A stretch of 48,424 nucleotides of DNA. It comes from an uncultured Eubacteriales bacterium (GTDB lineage: Bacteria > Bacillota > Clostridia > Oscillospirales > Butyricicoccaceae). The translations under genes were made by a program, and so were the position numbers. How positions within the stretch are numbered: position 1 is the stretch's first letter; each line of letters begins with the position of its first letter. The stretch is from NCBI GenBank assembly GCA_910586105.1, contig CAJUGU010000010.1:1-48424 (forward strand), written 5' to 3'. Positions 18,056 to 26,822 of this stretch are shown piece by piece. Under the pieces are notes generated by a model. That model worked only from the letters and a program-made list of their open reading frames with translations. It did not search any database and had not been told where the DNA came from.

Positions 18056-18072
18056 GGCTGTACGGTACAGCC
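18056..18072. promoter_or_regulatory. Palindromic operator candidate upstream of the permease
   Basis: GGCTGTAC-g-GTACAGCC, perfect 8-bp arms, 33-49 nt upstream of the permease ATG on its 5' side. It could bind the PrpR-like protein; no second copy was found by eye near the other aldarate genes. Confidence 0.4.
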
Positions 18073-18322
18073 GGCTGAACAAATGGCTTCAAGAGTTCAA
18101 ACACAGGGAAAAGGGGGGGATTGCTTCTCTGCTTTCAGCATAGCAGAACCGCGCGGAACGGGCAATATACAGGTTTTATCAACTTCCGGGCAGTTTTTCT
18201 TGCAAAAGCGACAAGATTCCAGAATTTGCAACAATGGGTTTCATCCTGTTCCGCCCTGCCATCCTGCAATCTCTGTGACAGGGATTGCACACAGCGTTTC
18301 AGGTTTTGAACGCTTTGCTGTT

Positions 18323-18352
18323 TTGACAATTTTCGCGAGTGGGATTTATGAT
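18323..18352 (+). promoter_or_regulatory. Sigma-A promoter of the lyase-dehydratase operon
   Basis: TTGACA (18323-18328), 18-bp spacer, TATGAT (18347-18352), about 100 nt upstream of the ATG at 18458. It is a near-consensus vegetative promoter although the local regulator is of sigma-54 descent. The divergent region 18024-18457 holds this, the palindrome and no gene. Confidence 0.75.
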
Positions 18353-18457
18353 GTTTGCCAGTTGCCGGAAAAGGATTTCCGGGTTAAACTGAGTGCAGCT
18401 TCAAGAGATACAGACACTCAACAATCAAGAAACCGCTTCAAAACGGAGGAATCAATT

Positions 18458-19375
18458 ATGTACCATCCCTATGGAGTCATCCCACCGATTATCACGCCAT
18501 TCACGGCAGACGGGCGCGTCGATTATACCGCGCTGGCCCTGATGTCCGTCCATCTGGTAGACCACGGCGTGCATGGCCTGTTCCCGTTTGGAACGACCGG
18601 TGAATTTTACGCGGTCAGCGACGAAGAATTCGTCAAAGGGCTGGAAACGGTGCGCGACGCGGTTAAGGGCAAGACCGACCGCTACGGCAAGCCGATCCAG
18701 CTGATTGCCGGATGCAGCCACATCACGACCCGCGAAGTTATCCGTCTGATCAAGCTGGCGGAGCAGGTTGGCGGCTATGACGCGGTCAGCGTGCTCACCC
18801 CGATGTTCGTCAGCCAGACGCAGGAGGAGCTGTATACTTATTATAAGACGATTGCGGAAAACAGCAGCCTGCCGGTCCTGATGTATAACAACAAGCCAAA
18901 GACCAACGTCACAATCGCGCCGGAAACGGTTGCCCGGCTCGCCAGGGACTGCCCGAACATCATCGGCGTAAAGGATTCGACCGGCGACATGACCAACTGT
19001 GAAGAATATCTCCGCCTGACGATGGATGTCCGTGAAAAATTCAACGTCATTATGGGCAGGGATACCATGATTTACGCTGCGCTCCACTATGGCTGTTCCG
19101 GCGCAGTCGCAAGCTGTGCAAACGTGGCCCCGCGTGTGGTTGCCGATATCTATGATAAATTCATGGACGGCGATTATAAAGGCGCATTGGAAGCGCAGTA
19201 CCGTCTTGCGCCGCTGCGCATTGCCTGCGGCATGGGCACGTTCCCGGAGGTCATCAAGGAAGGGCTGGTGATGCAGGGCATCCCGGTCGGCAAATGCCTC
19301 GACCCGATTGCGGAGCTGACCGAAGGCGAAAAAGCAAAACTGCATCAGGTTCTGGTTGATATGGAACTGATTTGA
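18458..19375 (+). CDS. DapA-family class I lyase, probable 5-dehydro-4-deoxyglucarate aldolase
   Basis: 305-aa dihydrodipicolinate-synthase-superfamily barrel. The pyruvate-binding GTTGE is at 45-49, Tyr143 in LMYNNKPKT, and the Schiff-base Lys172 is in IIGVKDSTGD. The Arg that DapA uses after its catalytic Tyr (YNVPSRTG) is missing, so it is not a lysine biosynthesis enzyme. It lies 27 nt before glucarate dehydratase, whose product is 5-keto-4-deoxyglucarate. Cleavage would give pyruvate plus tartronate semialdehyde, the substrate of the reductase at 13599. A dehydratase (KdgD-like) activity is the alternative, but no alpha-ketoglutarate semialdehyde dehydrogenase is present. The start at 18458 has ACGGAGGAATCAATT upstream. 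Confidence 0.85.
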   Translation: MYHPYGVIPPIITPFTADGRVDYTALALMSVHLVDHGVHGLFPFGTTGEFYAVSDEEFVKGLETVRDAVKGKTDRYGKPIQLIAGCSHITTREVIRLIKLAEQVGGYDAVSVLTPMFVSQTQEELYTYYKTIAENSSLPVLMYNNKPKTNVTIAPETVARLARDCPNIIGVKDSTGDMTNCEEYLRLTMDVREKFNVIMGRDTMIYAALHYGCSGAVASCANVAPRVVADIYDKFMDGDYKGALEAQYRLAPLRIACGMGTFPEVIKEGLVMQGIPVGKCLDPIAELTEGEKAKLHQVLVDMELI

Positions 19376-19402
19376 AATTGACAGAAAGAGAGGGACCCTG
19401 TA

Positions 19403-20734
19403 ATGTCTATTCCTGTTGTTACCAAAATGGAGGTTTTTCCGGTTGCCGGTCATGACTGCATGGAGCTGAACCTTTCCGGTGCACACGCGCCGTATTTTAC
19501 CCGGAATATCGTGATCCTGACCGATTCCAACGGCGTTGAGGGCGTCGGTGAGGTGCCCGGCGGGCAGAAGATTACGAATGCCCTGGAATCCGTAAAGGAT
19601 CTTGTCATTGGCAGCAGCATTGCCGACTACAAACAGACGCTGAACAAGGTGCGTGCATGGCTGGATGCGAACGTCAAAGACGATGTCCGTGGCTTGCAGA
19701 CCTTTGACCTGCGTACCGGCGTGCATGTTGTGACCGCAATCGAAGCGCCGCTGCTTGACCTGCTCGGCAAGTTCCTCGAAGTCCCCGCCGCCGCGCTGAT
19801 GGGCGACGGCATCCAGCGGGAGCGGGTACAGTTCCTGTCCTACCTGTTTTATGTTGGCGACCGCAAAAAGACCGATCTGCCGTATGAGTCCGAAGAAGAT
19901 TCCGACTGCGATTGGTACCGCCTGCGCCACGAGGAAGCGATGACCCCCGAAGCGATTGTCGCGCTTGCGAAGGCAACCCATGAAAAGTATGGTTTTGTGG
20001 ATTTCAAGCTGAAAGGCGGCGTGCTTGCCCCAAAGGAAGAACTCAAGGCGGTGCAGGCAATCAAGGCCGCGTTCCCGGACGCGCGGGTCGACCTCGACCC
20101 GAACGGCTGCTGGAGCCTTGCGGAAGCGCTTGAAATCGCGCCCCAGCTCAAGGAAGTCCTCGCCTACTGCGAAGATCCCTGCGGTGCAGAAAACGGCTTC
20201 TCCGGGCGTGAGGTAATGGCGGAATTCAAAAAGGCTTCCGGTATGCCGACCGCAACCAATATGATCAACACCGACTGGCGGCAGATGTGCCACTGTATCG
20301 CGCTGAACAGCGTGGATATCCCGCTGGCCGATCCGCATTTTTGGACGATGAACGGCTCCGTCCGTGTCGGGCAGCTGTGTAACGATTTCGGCATGATGTG
20401 GGGCTGCCACTCCAACAACCATTTTGATATCAGCCTTGCAATGGTTGTGCAGTGCGCGGCGGCAATTCCCGGCAAGATGAATGGCATTGATACGCATTGG
20501 ATCTGGCAGGAGGGTCGTGAGCGACTGACAGTAGAACCGATGCAGATCGTAGACGGCTGCATTGACCTGCCGAAGAAAGGCGGACTCGGCATTGAGGTAG
20601 ACCGCGAGCAGGTGATGAAAGCGAACAGGCTGTATCTGGACAACTGCCTTGGCGCACGCGACGATGCGGTTGGTATGCAGTACTTGATCCCCGGCTGGAA
20701 GTTTGACAATAAGAAACCTTGTATGGTTCGATAA
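19403..20734 (+). CDS. gudD: Glucarate dehydratase
   Basis: Enolase-superfamily dehydratase, 443 aa against 446 for E. coli GudD, converting D-glucarate to 5-keto-4-deoxyglucarate. Visible landmarks: FVDFKLKGG (catalytic Lys pair), metal ligands in DLDPNG, CEDPCG and TATNM, catalytic His in HSNNHFDIS, and the C-terminal IDTHWIWQEG typical of GudD. AGAGAGGG precedes the ATG. It is in an operon with the DapA-family lyase. The glycerate kinase follows after 186 nt that contain a TATAAT-like box (20846-20851). Confidence 0.95.
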   Translation: MSIPVVTKMEVFPVAGHDCMELNLSGAHAPYFTRNIVILTDSNGVEGVGEVPGGQKITNALESVKDLVIGSSIADYKQTLNKVRAWLDANVKDDVRGLQTFDLRTGVHVVTAIEAPLLDLLGKFLEVPAAALMGDGIQRERVQFLSYLFYVGDRKKTDLPYESEEDSDCDWYRLRHEEAMTPEAIVALAKATHEKYGFVDFKLKGGVLAPKEELKAVQAIKAAFPDARVDLDPNGCWSLAEALEIAPQLKEVLAYCEDPCGAENGFSGREVMAEFKKASGMPTATNMINTDWRQMCHCIALNSVDIPLADPHFWTMNGSVRVGQLCNDFGMMWGCHSNNHFDISLAMVVQCAAAIPGKMNGIDTHWIWQEGRERLTVEPMQIVDGCIDLPKKGGLGIEVDREQVMKANRLYLDNCLGARDDAVGMQYLIPGWKFDNKKPCMVR

Positions 20735-20920
20735 ACAGCCGAAGAAACTTTCGCGTTATATTCATATTGCGGCGCAGAACACATCCAGTCTCCTGTTAAT
20801 GCACCTTCTTTCATTTTGATTACAGCTCTGTGCGCCGCTATATGATATAATGATATAAACCCGCATCAGGGAAAGCGTTGATGGTGGGAAAAAGCAAACT
20901 TACGGAAAGAGGTCTGGAAA

Positions 20921-22159
20921 ATGAATAAGCAGTTGAGGGAAGAAGCGGGGCAGATCATCTCCGCGAGTTTGCAGTCGGTGCTCCCGGATGAAGCGGTGCA
21001 AAAAGCGTTGGAACGTCTTGCGCCCCAGGATGGGAAGATACTGCTGGTCGCGGCTGGAAAGGCAGCGTGGCAGATGGCAAATGCCGCGGTAAAGGCGCTT
21101 GGAAAAGTGGATGGCGGCATTGTCATCACAAAATATGGCCATGTGAGAGGGGGAATCCCTGGCGTGGAATGCTGTGAAGCAGGGCATCCGGTACCGGATG
21201 AAAACGGTTTTCGCGCAACAGAAAAAGCGCTTGCTTTGGTGGATGGCCTGAATCCGCAGGATACGGTACTGTTTCTGCTGTCCGGCGGTGGGAGCGCCCT
21301 GTTTGAGAAGCCGTTGATTTCCGGGAAAGAGCTTCAGGACATTACCGGACAATTGTTGGCAAGCGGGGCGGATATTGTGGAGATGAACACTGTCCGCAAG
21401 CGGCTCAGCGCGGTTAAGGGCGGAAGGTTTGCACAGGCGTGTGCTCCGGCAAAAGTATTCAGCATTGTGCTGAGCGACATCATTGGCGATCCGCTGGATA
21501 TGATCGCAAGCGGTCCCGCCTATCCGGACAGTTCTACCTGTGGGCAGGCAAAAGCGGTTGCCCAAAAATATGGTTTGCTGCTGTCGGCGGAAGCAAAGGC
21601 GTTGTTAGAGAGGGAAACGCCTAAGCAGCTGAACAACGTGGAAACGCATATCACTGGAAGCGTCCGGGAATTGTGCGCCGCCGCTGCGAAAGAATGTTCC
21701 GCGCTGGGCTATGAACCGATCCTGCTGACTGACCGGCTCTGCTGCGAAGCACGGGAGGCGGGAAGTTTTCTTGCGAGCATTCTGCGCACCCATGAGGGGC
21801 ATGGAAAATCGTTTGCATACATTGCGGGTGGTGAAACAGTTGTCCACCTGACTGGAAAAGGTCTAGGCGGACGGAATCAGGAACTTGCGTTGGCTGCTGC
21901 TCCGGGAATCACCGGGATGCAGGGGGCTGCTGTGTTCTCGGTTGGCAGTGACGGGACGGACGGCCCCTGTGATGCGGCGGGCGGTTATGTGGACGGCGAT
22001 ACGGCACAGGCACTGGCATCAAACGGGCTGGATGTGTTTTCCGTACTCCGGCAGAACGATGCCTATCATGCCTTGAAATCGGTAGACGGATTGGTCATGA
22101 CTGGGCCAACAGGCACAAACGTAAATGATATAGCAGTTGCGCTTCTGAAATGTGATTAA
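20921..22159 (+). CDS. Glycerate 2-kinase (MOFRL/GckA family)
   Basis: 412-aa kinase phosphorylating D-glycerate, completing the aldarate route into glycolysis. The N-terminal DUF4147 domain has VAAGKAAWQMA and LLSGGGSAL. SDIIGDPLDMIASGP and the C-terminal GKGLGGRNQELAL and SDGTDGPCDAAGG motifs are diagnostic of this family, which differs from GlxK/GarK. Product 2-phosphoglycerate is typical but not provable here. GGAAAGAGG lies upstream of the ATG, and a strong terminator follows. Confidence 0.92.
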   Translation: MNKQLREEAGQIISASLQSVLPDEAVQKALERLAPQDGKILLVAAGKAAWQMANAAVKALGKVDGGIVITKYGHVRGGIPGVECCEAGHPVPDENGFRATEKALALVDGLNPQDTVLFLLSGGGSALFEKPLISGKELQDITGQLLASGADIVEMNTVRKRLSAVKGGRFAQACAPAKVFSIVLSDIIGDPLDMIASGPAYPDSSTCGQAKAVAQKYGLLLSAEAKALLERETPKQLNNVETHITGSVRELCAAAAKECSALGYEPILLTDRLCCEAREAGSFLASILRTHEGHGKSFAYIAGGETVVHLTGKGLGGRNQELALAAAPGITGMQGAAVFSVGSDGTDGPCDAAGGYVDGDTAQALASNGLDVFSVLRQNDAYHALKSVDGLVMTGPTGTNVNDIAVALLKCD

Positions 22160-22199
22160 ATCTTCTGCAATCTCCGGTTCAATATTGGATAAAACTATA

Positions 22200-22240
22200 A
22201 AAGTGCCAGGTCATTTTAAATGCCTTGGCACTTTCGTTTT
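22200..22240 (+). terminator. Terminator of the glycerate kinase transcript
   Basis: AAAGTGCCA (22200-22208) pairs with TGGCACTTT (22226-22234), with further pairing inside, followed by CGTTTTTATA. Confidence 0.85.
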
Positions 22241-22387
22241 TATAAGAGTTTTTTAAAGAAATAAGCCAGGTATTATAAAAACGCATATAGGAACGCTTGG
22301 AAATAAGCTGTTAGACGCAGGCTTGGGCTGCATTCGGAAAGTATGGGGAGTTGGGCACAAATTTGTTTTGCCTGGTATGGAAACGAT

Positions 22388-22434
22388 AGAATGAGAAAAC
22401 GTCAAAGTACATTGCTTTGACGTTTTCTCATTCT
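22388..22434. terminator. Perfect 20-bp inverted repeat between convergent operons
   Basis: A 20-nt arm beginning AGAATGAGAAAACG at 22388 pairs perfectly with 22415-22434 around the loop tacattg. It stands about 90 bp beyond the end of the minus-strand ABC-F gene and 230 bp beyond the kinase gene. A bidirectional terminator is the simplest reading. The rest of 22160-22523 shows nothing else. Confidence 0.65.
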
Positions 22435-22523
22435 CTAACACGATTCCAATTATCGACAACAACATCTGAACGAAATTAGCCGGGATGAAACATAGGGTTA
22501 TTTGGTGTGGATTATACCGGTTG

Positions 22524-24137
22524 TTAGGAGATGCTGTTGGAAGCCTGTAGATATTGCTCCCATCCATCGGAAAGCCATCTGGCGGCGCCGCGTTCAAAAG
22601 CCAGCAAAGAGTCGGCAACCTGCTCAATGAATCTGCGGTCATGCGATACAAACAGTACGGTTCCGGAAAATCCCCGCAGCATGGCTCCCAGAGCCTCCCG
22701 GCTTAGGATGTCCATGTGGTTTGTCGGCTCATCAAGAATCAAGAAATTTGGCCTTTCTGACAGGATGCTGCATAGCGCAAGCCGAACCTTCTCGCCGCCG
22801 GAAAGGATGTGGATGCTTTTGTAAACTTCGTCTCCGCTAAACAGGAACGCGCCAAGACGGTTTCGGGCTTCATTGACTGTAAAGTCCGGGAAAGCCGCGC
22901 GAAATTTGCCGAGTACATCGGAAGGGCTGTCAAACTGCGCCAGCTGCTGTTCAAAATAGCCGATATCGGTATTCCCGCCGAAAGCATACGAACCGCCGAG
23001 CGGTTCAGCCTGTCCCATCAGGGTTCGCAGCAAGGTCGATTTTCCGCAGCCGTTTCCGCCAATGATCCCCAGCTTTTGCCCCTTCTTCAGGTCAAAACTG
23101 ACCTCGGCGAGGACATCCCGATATCCAATCTGCAATTTTTTCACGGTCAGTACATCTGTATAGCTTTCACGGCCTGGTTCAAACTCCGGATGGAAAGTAC
23201 GCAGGTCATATCGCATAGGCGGCTCGATCCGCTCCATCCGTTCCAGCTGGCTCCGCTTCGCGCGTGCCATGGCTGCTTTGGTTGGATGCCCTTTAAAATG
23301 GTCGATCAGTTTCTCCAGCCGCTCGATTTCGTCCCGCTGGGCTTCATATTCCCGTTGCTGCCTGTCCCAATTCTTCCGCTTTTGTTCGGCAAAGCTGGAA
23401 TAATTGCCGTGGTACATGGTCATACACCCGCGCTCGATTTCATAGACAACCTCTGCAATACGATCCAGGAACACACGGTCGTGGGATACCACCACGATTG
23501 CGCGGTCATAGGCTTTCAGGTACTGCTCGAGCCAGCGGATCGTATCAATGTCGAGATGGTTGGTGGGCTCGTCCAGAAGAAGCACATCCGGCTTTCGGAG
23601 CAGCATTTTTGCAAAGGCGATCCGGGTTCGCTAACCGCCGGAAAAAGCATGGAGAGGTTTTTGCTTATCTGCATCGCTGAATCCGAAATGCTTCAGCAGC
23701 AGTTCATACTCCTTTTCGTACTCATAGCCGCCCATGTGCTCAAACCGTGCTAAAAGGTCAACGTATTCCTGAATAAGATCGGTGGTGGCGTCGGTCTCCA
23801 TCTGTACCAAAAGAGCATCCAGCCGCGCTTTCGTGTCCAAAATCGGCTGAAAGGCTTTTTTGACTTCCTCTTCCAGTGTCACGGAATCATCTTCAAAGGC
23901 TTCCTGCCGCAGATAGCCGGCTGTCAGCCCGCTGCGCCGCGAAAGGGATGGGTGCGCCCCTTTGTCGCGGCGGTCCAGCTCCAGATTGCCTGCCTGCAGA
24001 TTTAGCAGCGTTGATTTCCCGCAGCCGTTCCTTCCGACAACTGCAATTTTTTCGGTGTTTTTTATCATAAAATTGATATCCGAGAGTACTGTTCGCGCGC
24101 CATAGGATATCGCGCCGTGACGGATTTCAATCAGCAT
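22524..24137 (-). pseudogene. ABC-F ATPase interrupted by an amber codon in the first signature motif
   Basis: Two-ATPase ABC-F protein (about 537 codons), a family of ribosome-acting factors that includes antibiotic target-protection proteins. Domain 1: Walker A GRNGCGKST, then ...FSGG, and then TAG (23631-23633) followed directly by RTRIAFAKM and DVLLLDEPTNHLD. The family reads SGGQ here, so CAG has become TAG. Domain 2 is intact: GGNGCGKST, LSGGEKVRLA, FLILDEPTNHMD. The linker PtIM region lies between (YHGNYSSF...). The start has GGAGGAACGGA upstream and overlaps the stop of the kinase-like gene by 11 bp. Without suppression only a half protein is made. Whether it protects against drugs is unknown. 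Confidence 0.88.
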
Positions 24138-24749
24138 TCCGTTCCTCCGTTTCTTTATGGGAAAGCAGCTCCTGCGCAGACCTTACAATCGCCGCAGAAC
24201 AGCCTTCTATCCCCAGTGTGCCGCTGTCCAGCGACAGATCCGCAAACTTCCCCCACTCCTTTCCGGTGAACCAGCGGTAATAAGCCATGCGCCCCTGATC
24301 GACCGCTTTCAGCTTTTGCGACAGGCTTCCTGTCCGGATAAAATACGTATCATACAGCCGGAGCGCCCGGCTGTCCTCATTTGCATGAATCCACACCTTC
24401 AGATGGTATTTGTATTCCCGGAGGACGTAGTCTGCGCAGCGGCCTACGAAAATGGTTGGCGCAGCGTCCGCAAGTTCACGGATGATACCACTTTGGATGA
24501 GGAACATTTTCCGTTCATCGGTATAATACGGCGCTTGTGCAGGGTGCTGCACAAACGCCCGGGAATCGTCTGCCCCCCAAACAGTCAGGCTGGGGCATTC
24601 CGTTTGCCAGTTTGAAATATAGGCGGCGCTCAATCCACTTTCATGTGCAAGGCGGTCGATGGAGCTGCGGTCGTGGAAAGCAAAACCAAGCTGTTTTGCC
24701 GCCCGCCGCTGCCGTATTGGCGGCTGATCGTTATCACTAAATGCTGCAT
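24127..24749 (-). pseudogene. Cytidylate-kinase-like protein, first of two, frameshifted near its start
   Basis: The ATG at 24749 follows GGAGGAACAGAT and encodes MQHLVITISRQYGSGGR, the P-loop start of the cytidylate-kinase-like family. At about 24700 the frame breaks. The continuation AAKQLGFAFHDRSSIDRLA to the C-terminus lies in another frame, apparently with two residues missing, suggesting a deletion of about 5 nt. The rest of the fold is recognisable (TIFVGRCADYVL, RYDTYF-like lid region, TGKEWG). The natural substrate of these small kinases is mostly unknown. It overlaps the ABC-F start. Confidence 0.75.
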
Positions 24750-24844
24750 ATCTGTTCCTCCTGAACCATGAAAGCGGTCGGTCTGTGTGTATAAATTCCA
24801 TAAAAGTCCCATAAAAAATCCTTTTCACGATATTGCGGGAATAC

Positions 24845-25460
24845 CTATTTTTCACGTGAGGCAAACCAGCAGTCCGCATATTCCGCAATGGCGGGAACCA
24901 GCGTTTTGATCTCACAGCCGGAGGTATTGATACACAGATGATAGGCTTCCCTGCGTCCCCAGCCGGTGTCCGAAAGCAGTTCCCGGAAGGACGCGCGGTC
25001 GCGGTCAATGCGCTGCATCCGCCGGAGCATATCCTGCTGCGATTCGCCTTTTGCCGCGCGTTCCAGACACCGGTGCAGCTTGGATTTCTGGTCGGCGTAA
25101 ATGAACAGGTTCAGTGTATCCATTTCTTTCAGGATCAGGTCTGCGCAACGGCCAACAATGACACAGTCGCCCTGCCGGGCGAGTTTTTTTTATGACTTCC
25201 TGCTGGGAAACAAGGATTTTGACCGTTTGCCGGGTAACCAGCGGTGGCGAAGCAAAGCGCCGGCCAATCGTAATTGGATAGACTGCGCGGAAATCCGCTT
25301 TCGAAATATGTTCGATCTGTTCCGGCTCCAGCCCGTGCAGACGGGCAACCTCTTCAATAATCTCCTGGTCATAGCAGGGGACGTTTAATGTGTCAGCAAG
25401 GCGTTTGCCCAGTTCGCGTCCGCCGCTTCCAAATTCCCGTCCGATGGTGATGATCCTCAT
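24845..25460 (-). pseudogene. Cytidylate-kinase-like protein, second copy, frameshifted in a homopolymer
   Basis: The N-terminus MRIITIGREFGSGGRELGKRLA carries the P-loop. After QQEVIKK the coding strand has eight A (T8 at 25184-25191 on the plus strand). With seven A the frame would continue LARQGDCVIVGRCADLILKE and join the downstream MDTLNLFIYAD... to the TAG stop at 24845. The product would be about 204 aa and similar to the neighbouring kinase-like gene, so the two probably arose by duplication. A single-base slip in an A8 run may be real, phase-variable or a sequencing error. Confidence 0.8.
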
Positions 25461-25487
25461 AGCTTCCGTTACTCCTGAAAATTCAAG

Positions 25488-26801
25488 TTATTCATAGATA
25501 ATGCCATCCCGCTCCGAATGTTTGAGCAGCGCGATTGCCACAACCAGGACGGCCGCTTCATAAATGCCAAATGTGTGCCAGACAATACCGCTTCCGAAAA
25601 TAGCCGGGAGCAGGAAAATCAGGGCCGAATTGACAACCAAACTGCGCAGAACATTGATGATGATTGCCTGACGGGAACGTTTTGTGGAATACAAATATGC
25701 TGAAATCATAACATTCAGCGACATTACAATAAAGCCCCATGCATAGCTGGACATGGTATGCACTGTGAAATCGAGTGTTTCCCTATCCGCGCCGAACAGT
25801 GCACACACGCTGCCGCCGATACACATCAGCAAAGCGTTAATTGCTGCGCTGCCTGCAAAATTGATCAGAAGCCCTGTATGAAAATAAAATTTCAGGTTTT
25901 TCCCGTTTTTTGCTCCGTAGCTTTGTCCAAACAGCGGCTGCAAGCCTTCGCCGGTGCCGAGGAAAACGGCAATGGAGAACGATGCGACATAGGAAATGAT
26001 GGAGAAGGCATTGACACCGATATCGCCAATATGCCGAACCAAAACAAGGTTCATACAAAGCGTTGTAACCGGGGTTGCCAGCTGGGAGATGCTTTCCGGA
26101 AGGCCGCGCAGGATGATTTTTTTGACCAGGCTGCTTTGCAGCCTGGTACAGTGTAGGCGCAGGCTGCCTTTTTTCAGAAGATAGTGCGGCAATACGATCA
26201 GCAGTGTGGCAGTCTGGGAAAGGCCGGTTGCGATTGCAGCGCCCTTCAGTCCCCATGGAATGGGGAAGATCAGCAGCCAGTCGCCAAAAATATTGCCAAG
26301 TGTGCCAACGATGCCCCCGATACTGACCAGCAGCGGTGAACCGTCGTTCCGGCAAAAGCCCTGCAAAAAGGTGGACAGCCCGGATGGGATAATGAATACG
26401 GCATACCAGAACAGGTATTCAGCCGCCATCTCGAGGAAGGTTCCGCTCGCGCCGAGCAGTGTGCAGATCGGACCGTGAAAGAACACGCCTGCCGCGCTTA
26501 GCAGGACGGCAATTGCCAGCCCCATTGTAACGGCGTGCATAAATGCCTGATTTGCACCCTCCGTGTCGCTGCGCCCCAGACGGATCGCAACGATGGTCAC
26601 TCCGCCGATTGTGGTCAGCATAAACAGGGCGTTGACAATCATGACGAAGGGCATTACCAGATTGATTGCTCCCAGACCGTTTGTCCCGACACCATGACCG
26701 ATAAAAATACCGTCCACGATGGTGAACAGGAAAAAACTGACGCTGCTCAGCATGGTTGGGATGACATATTTGATCAGGTTTTTTACTCTTGTATTTGACA
26801 T
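25488..26801 (-). CDS. MATE-family efflux transporter
   Basis: 437-aa, 12-helix multidrug/organic cation antiporter, opening IKYVIPTMLSSVSFFLFTIVDGIFIG with two homologous halves (second from about ILRGLPESISQLATPV). The start at 26801 is chosen for GGAGGAACCCAAA upstream. It lies 21 bp after the RluA gene and 27 bp before the kinase-like gene, within the MarR-led minus-strand run. Substrate unknown. Confidence 0.93.
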   Translation of the reverse strand: MSNTRVKNLIKYVIPTMLSSVSFFLFTIVDGIFIGHGVGTNGLGAINLVMPFVMIVNALFMLTTIGGVTIVAIRLGRSDTEGANQAFMHAVTMGLAIAVLLSAAGVFFHGPICTLLGASGTFLEMAAEYLFWYAVFIIPSGLSTFLQGFCRNDGSPLLVSIGGIVGTLGNIFGDWLLIFPIPWGLKGAAIATGLSQTATLLIVLPHYLLKKGSLRLHCTRLQSSLVKKIILRGLPESISQLATPVTTLCMNLVLVRHIGDIGVNAFSIISYVASFSIAVFLGTGEGLQPLFGQSYGAKNGKNLKFYFHTGLLINFAGSAAINALLMCIGGSVCALFGADRETLDFTVHTMSSYAWGFIVMSLNVMISAYLYSTKRSRQAIIINVLRSLVVNSALIFLLPAIFGSGIVWHTFGIYEAAVLVVAIALLKHSERDGIIYE

Positions 26802-26822
26802 TTTGGGTTCCTCCTGTCCCAA

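Noticed and set aside
18024..18457. Sigma-54 (-24/-12) promoter for the aldarate genes
   Set aside because: No TGGCAC-N5-TTGCA-like match was found, while a near-consensus sigma-A promoter is present and the regulator lacks GAFTGA.
18452..20497. 681-codon open frame on the minus strand
   Set aside because: It lies antisense to the lyase and glucarate dehydratase genes, whose motifs are unmistakable. It is His/Arg/Asp-rich and has no recognisable domain or ribosome site; this is typical of high-GC shadow frames.
10669..23633. UAG reassigned to glutamine, because two otherwise intact genes have TAG at likely Gln positions
   Set aside because: The AraC gene (2242) and the second kinase-like gene (24845) use TAG as an ordinary stop. 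About 30 other genes contain no in-frame TAG, and frameshifts occur in the same area. Two nonsense mutations explain the data better.
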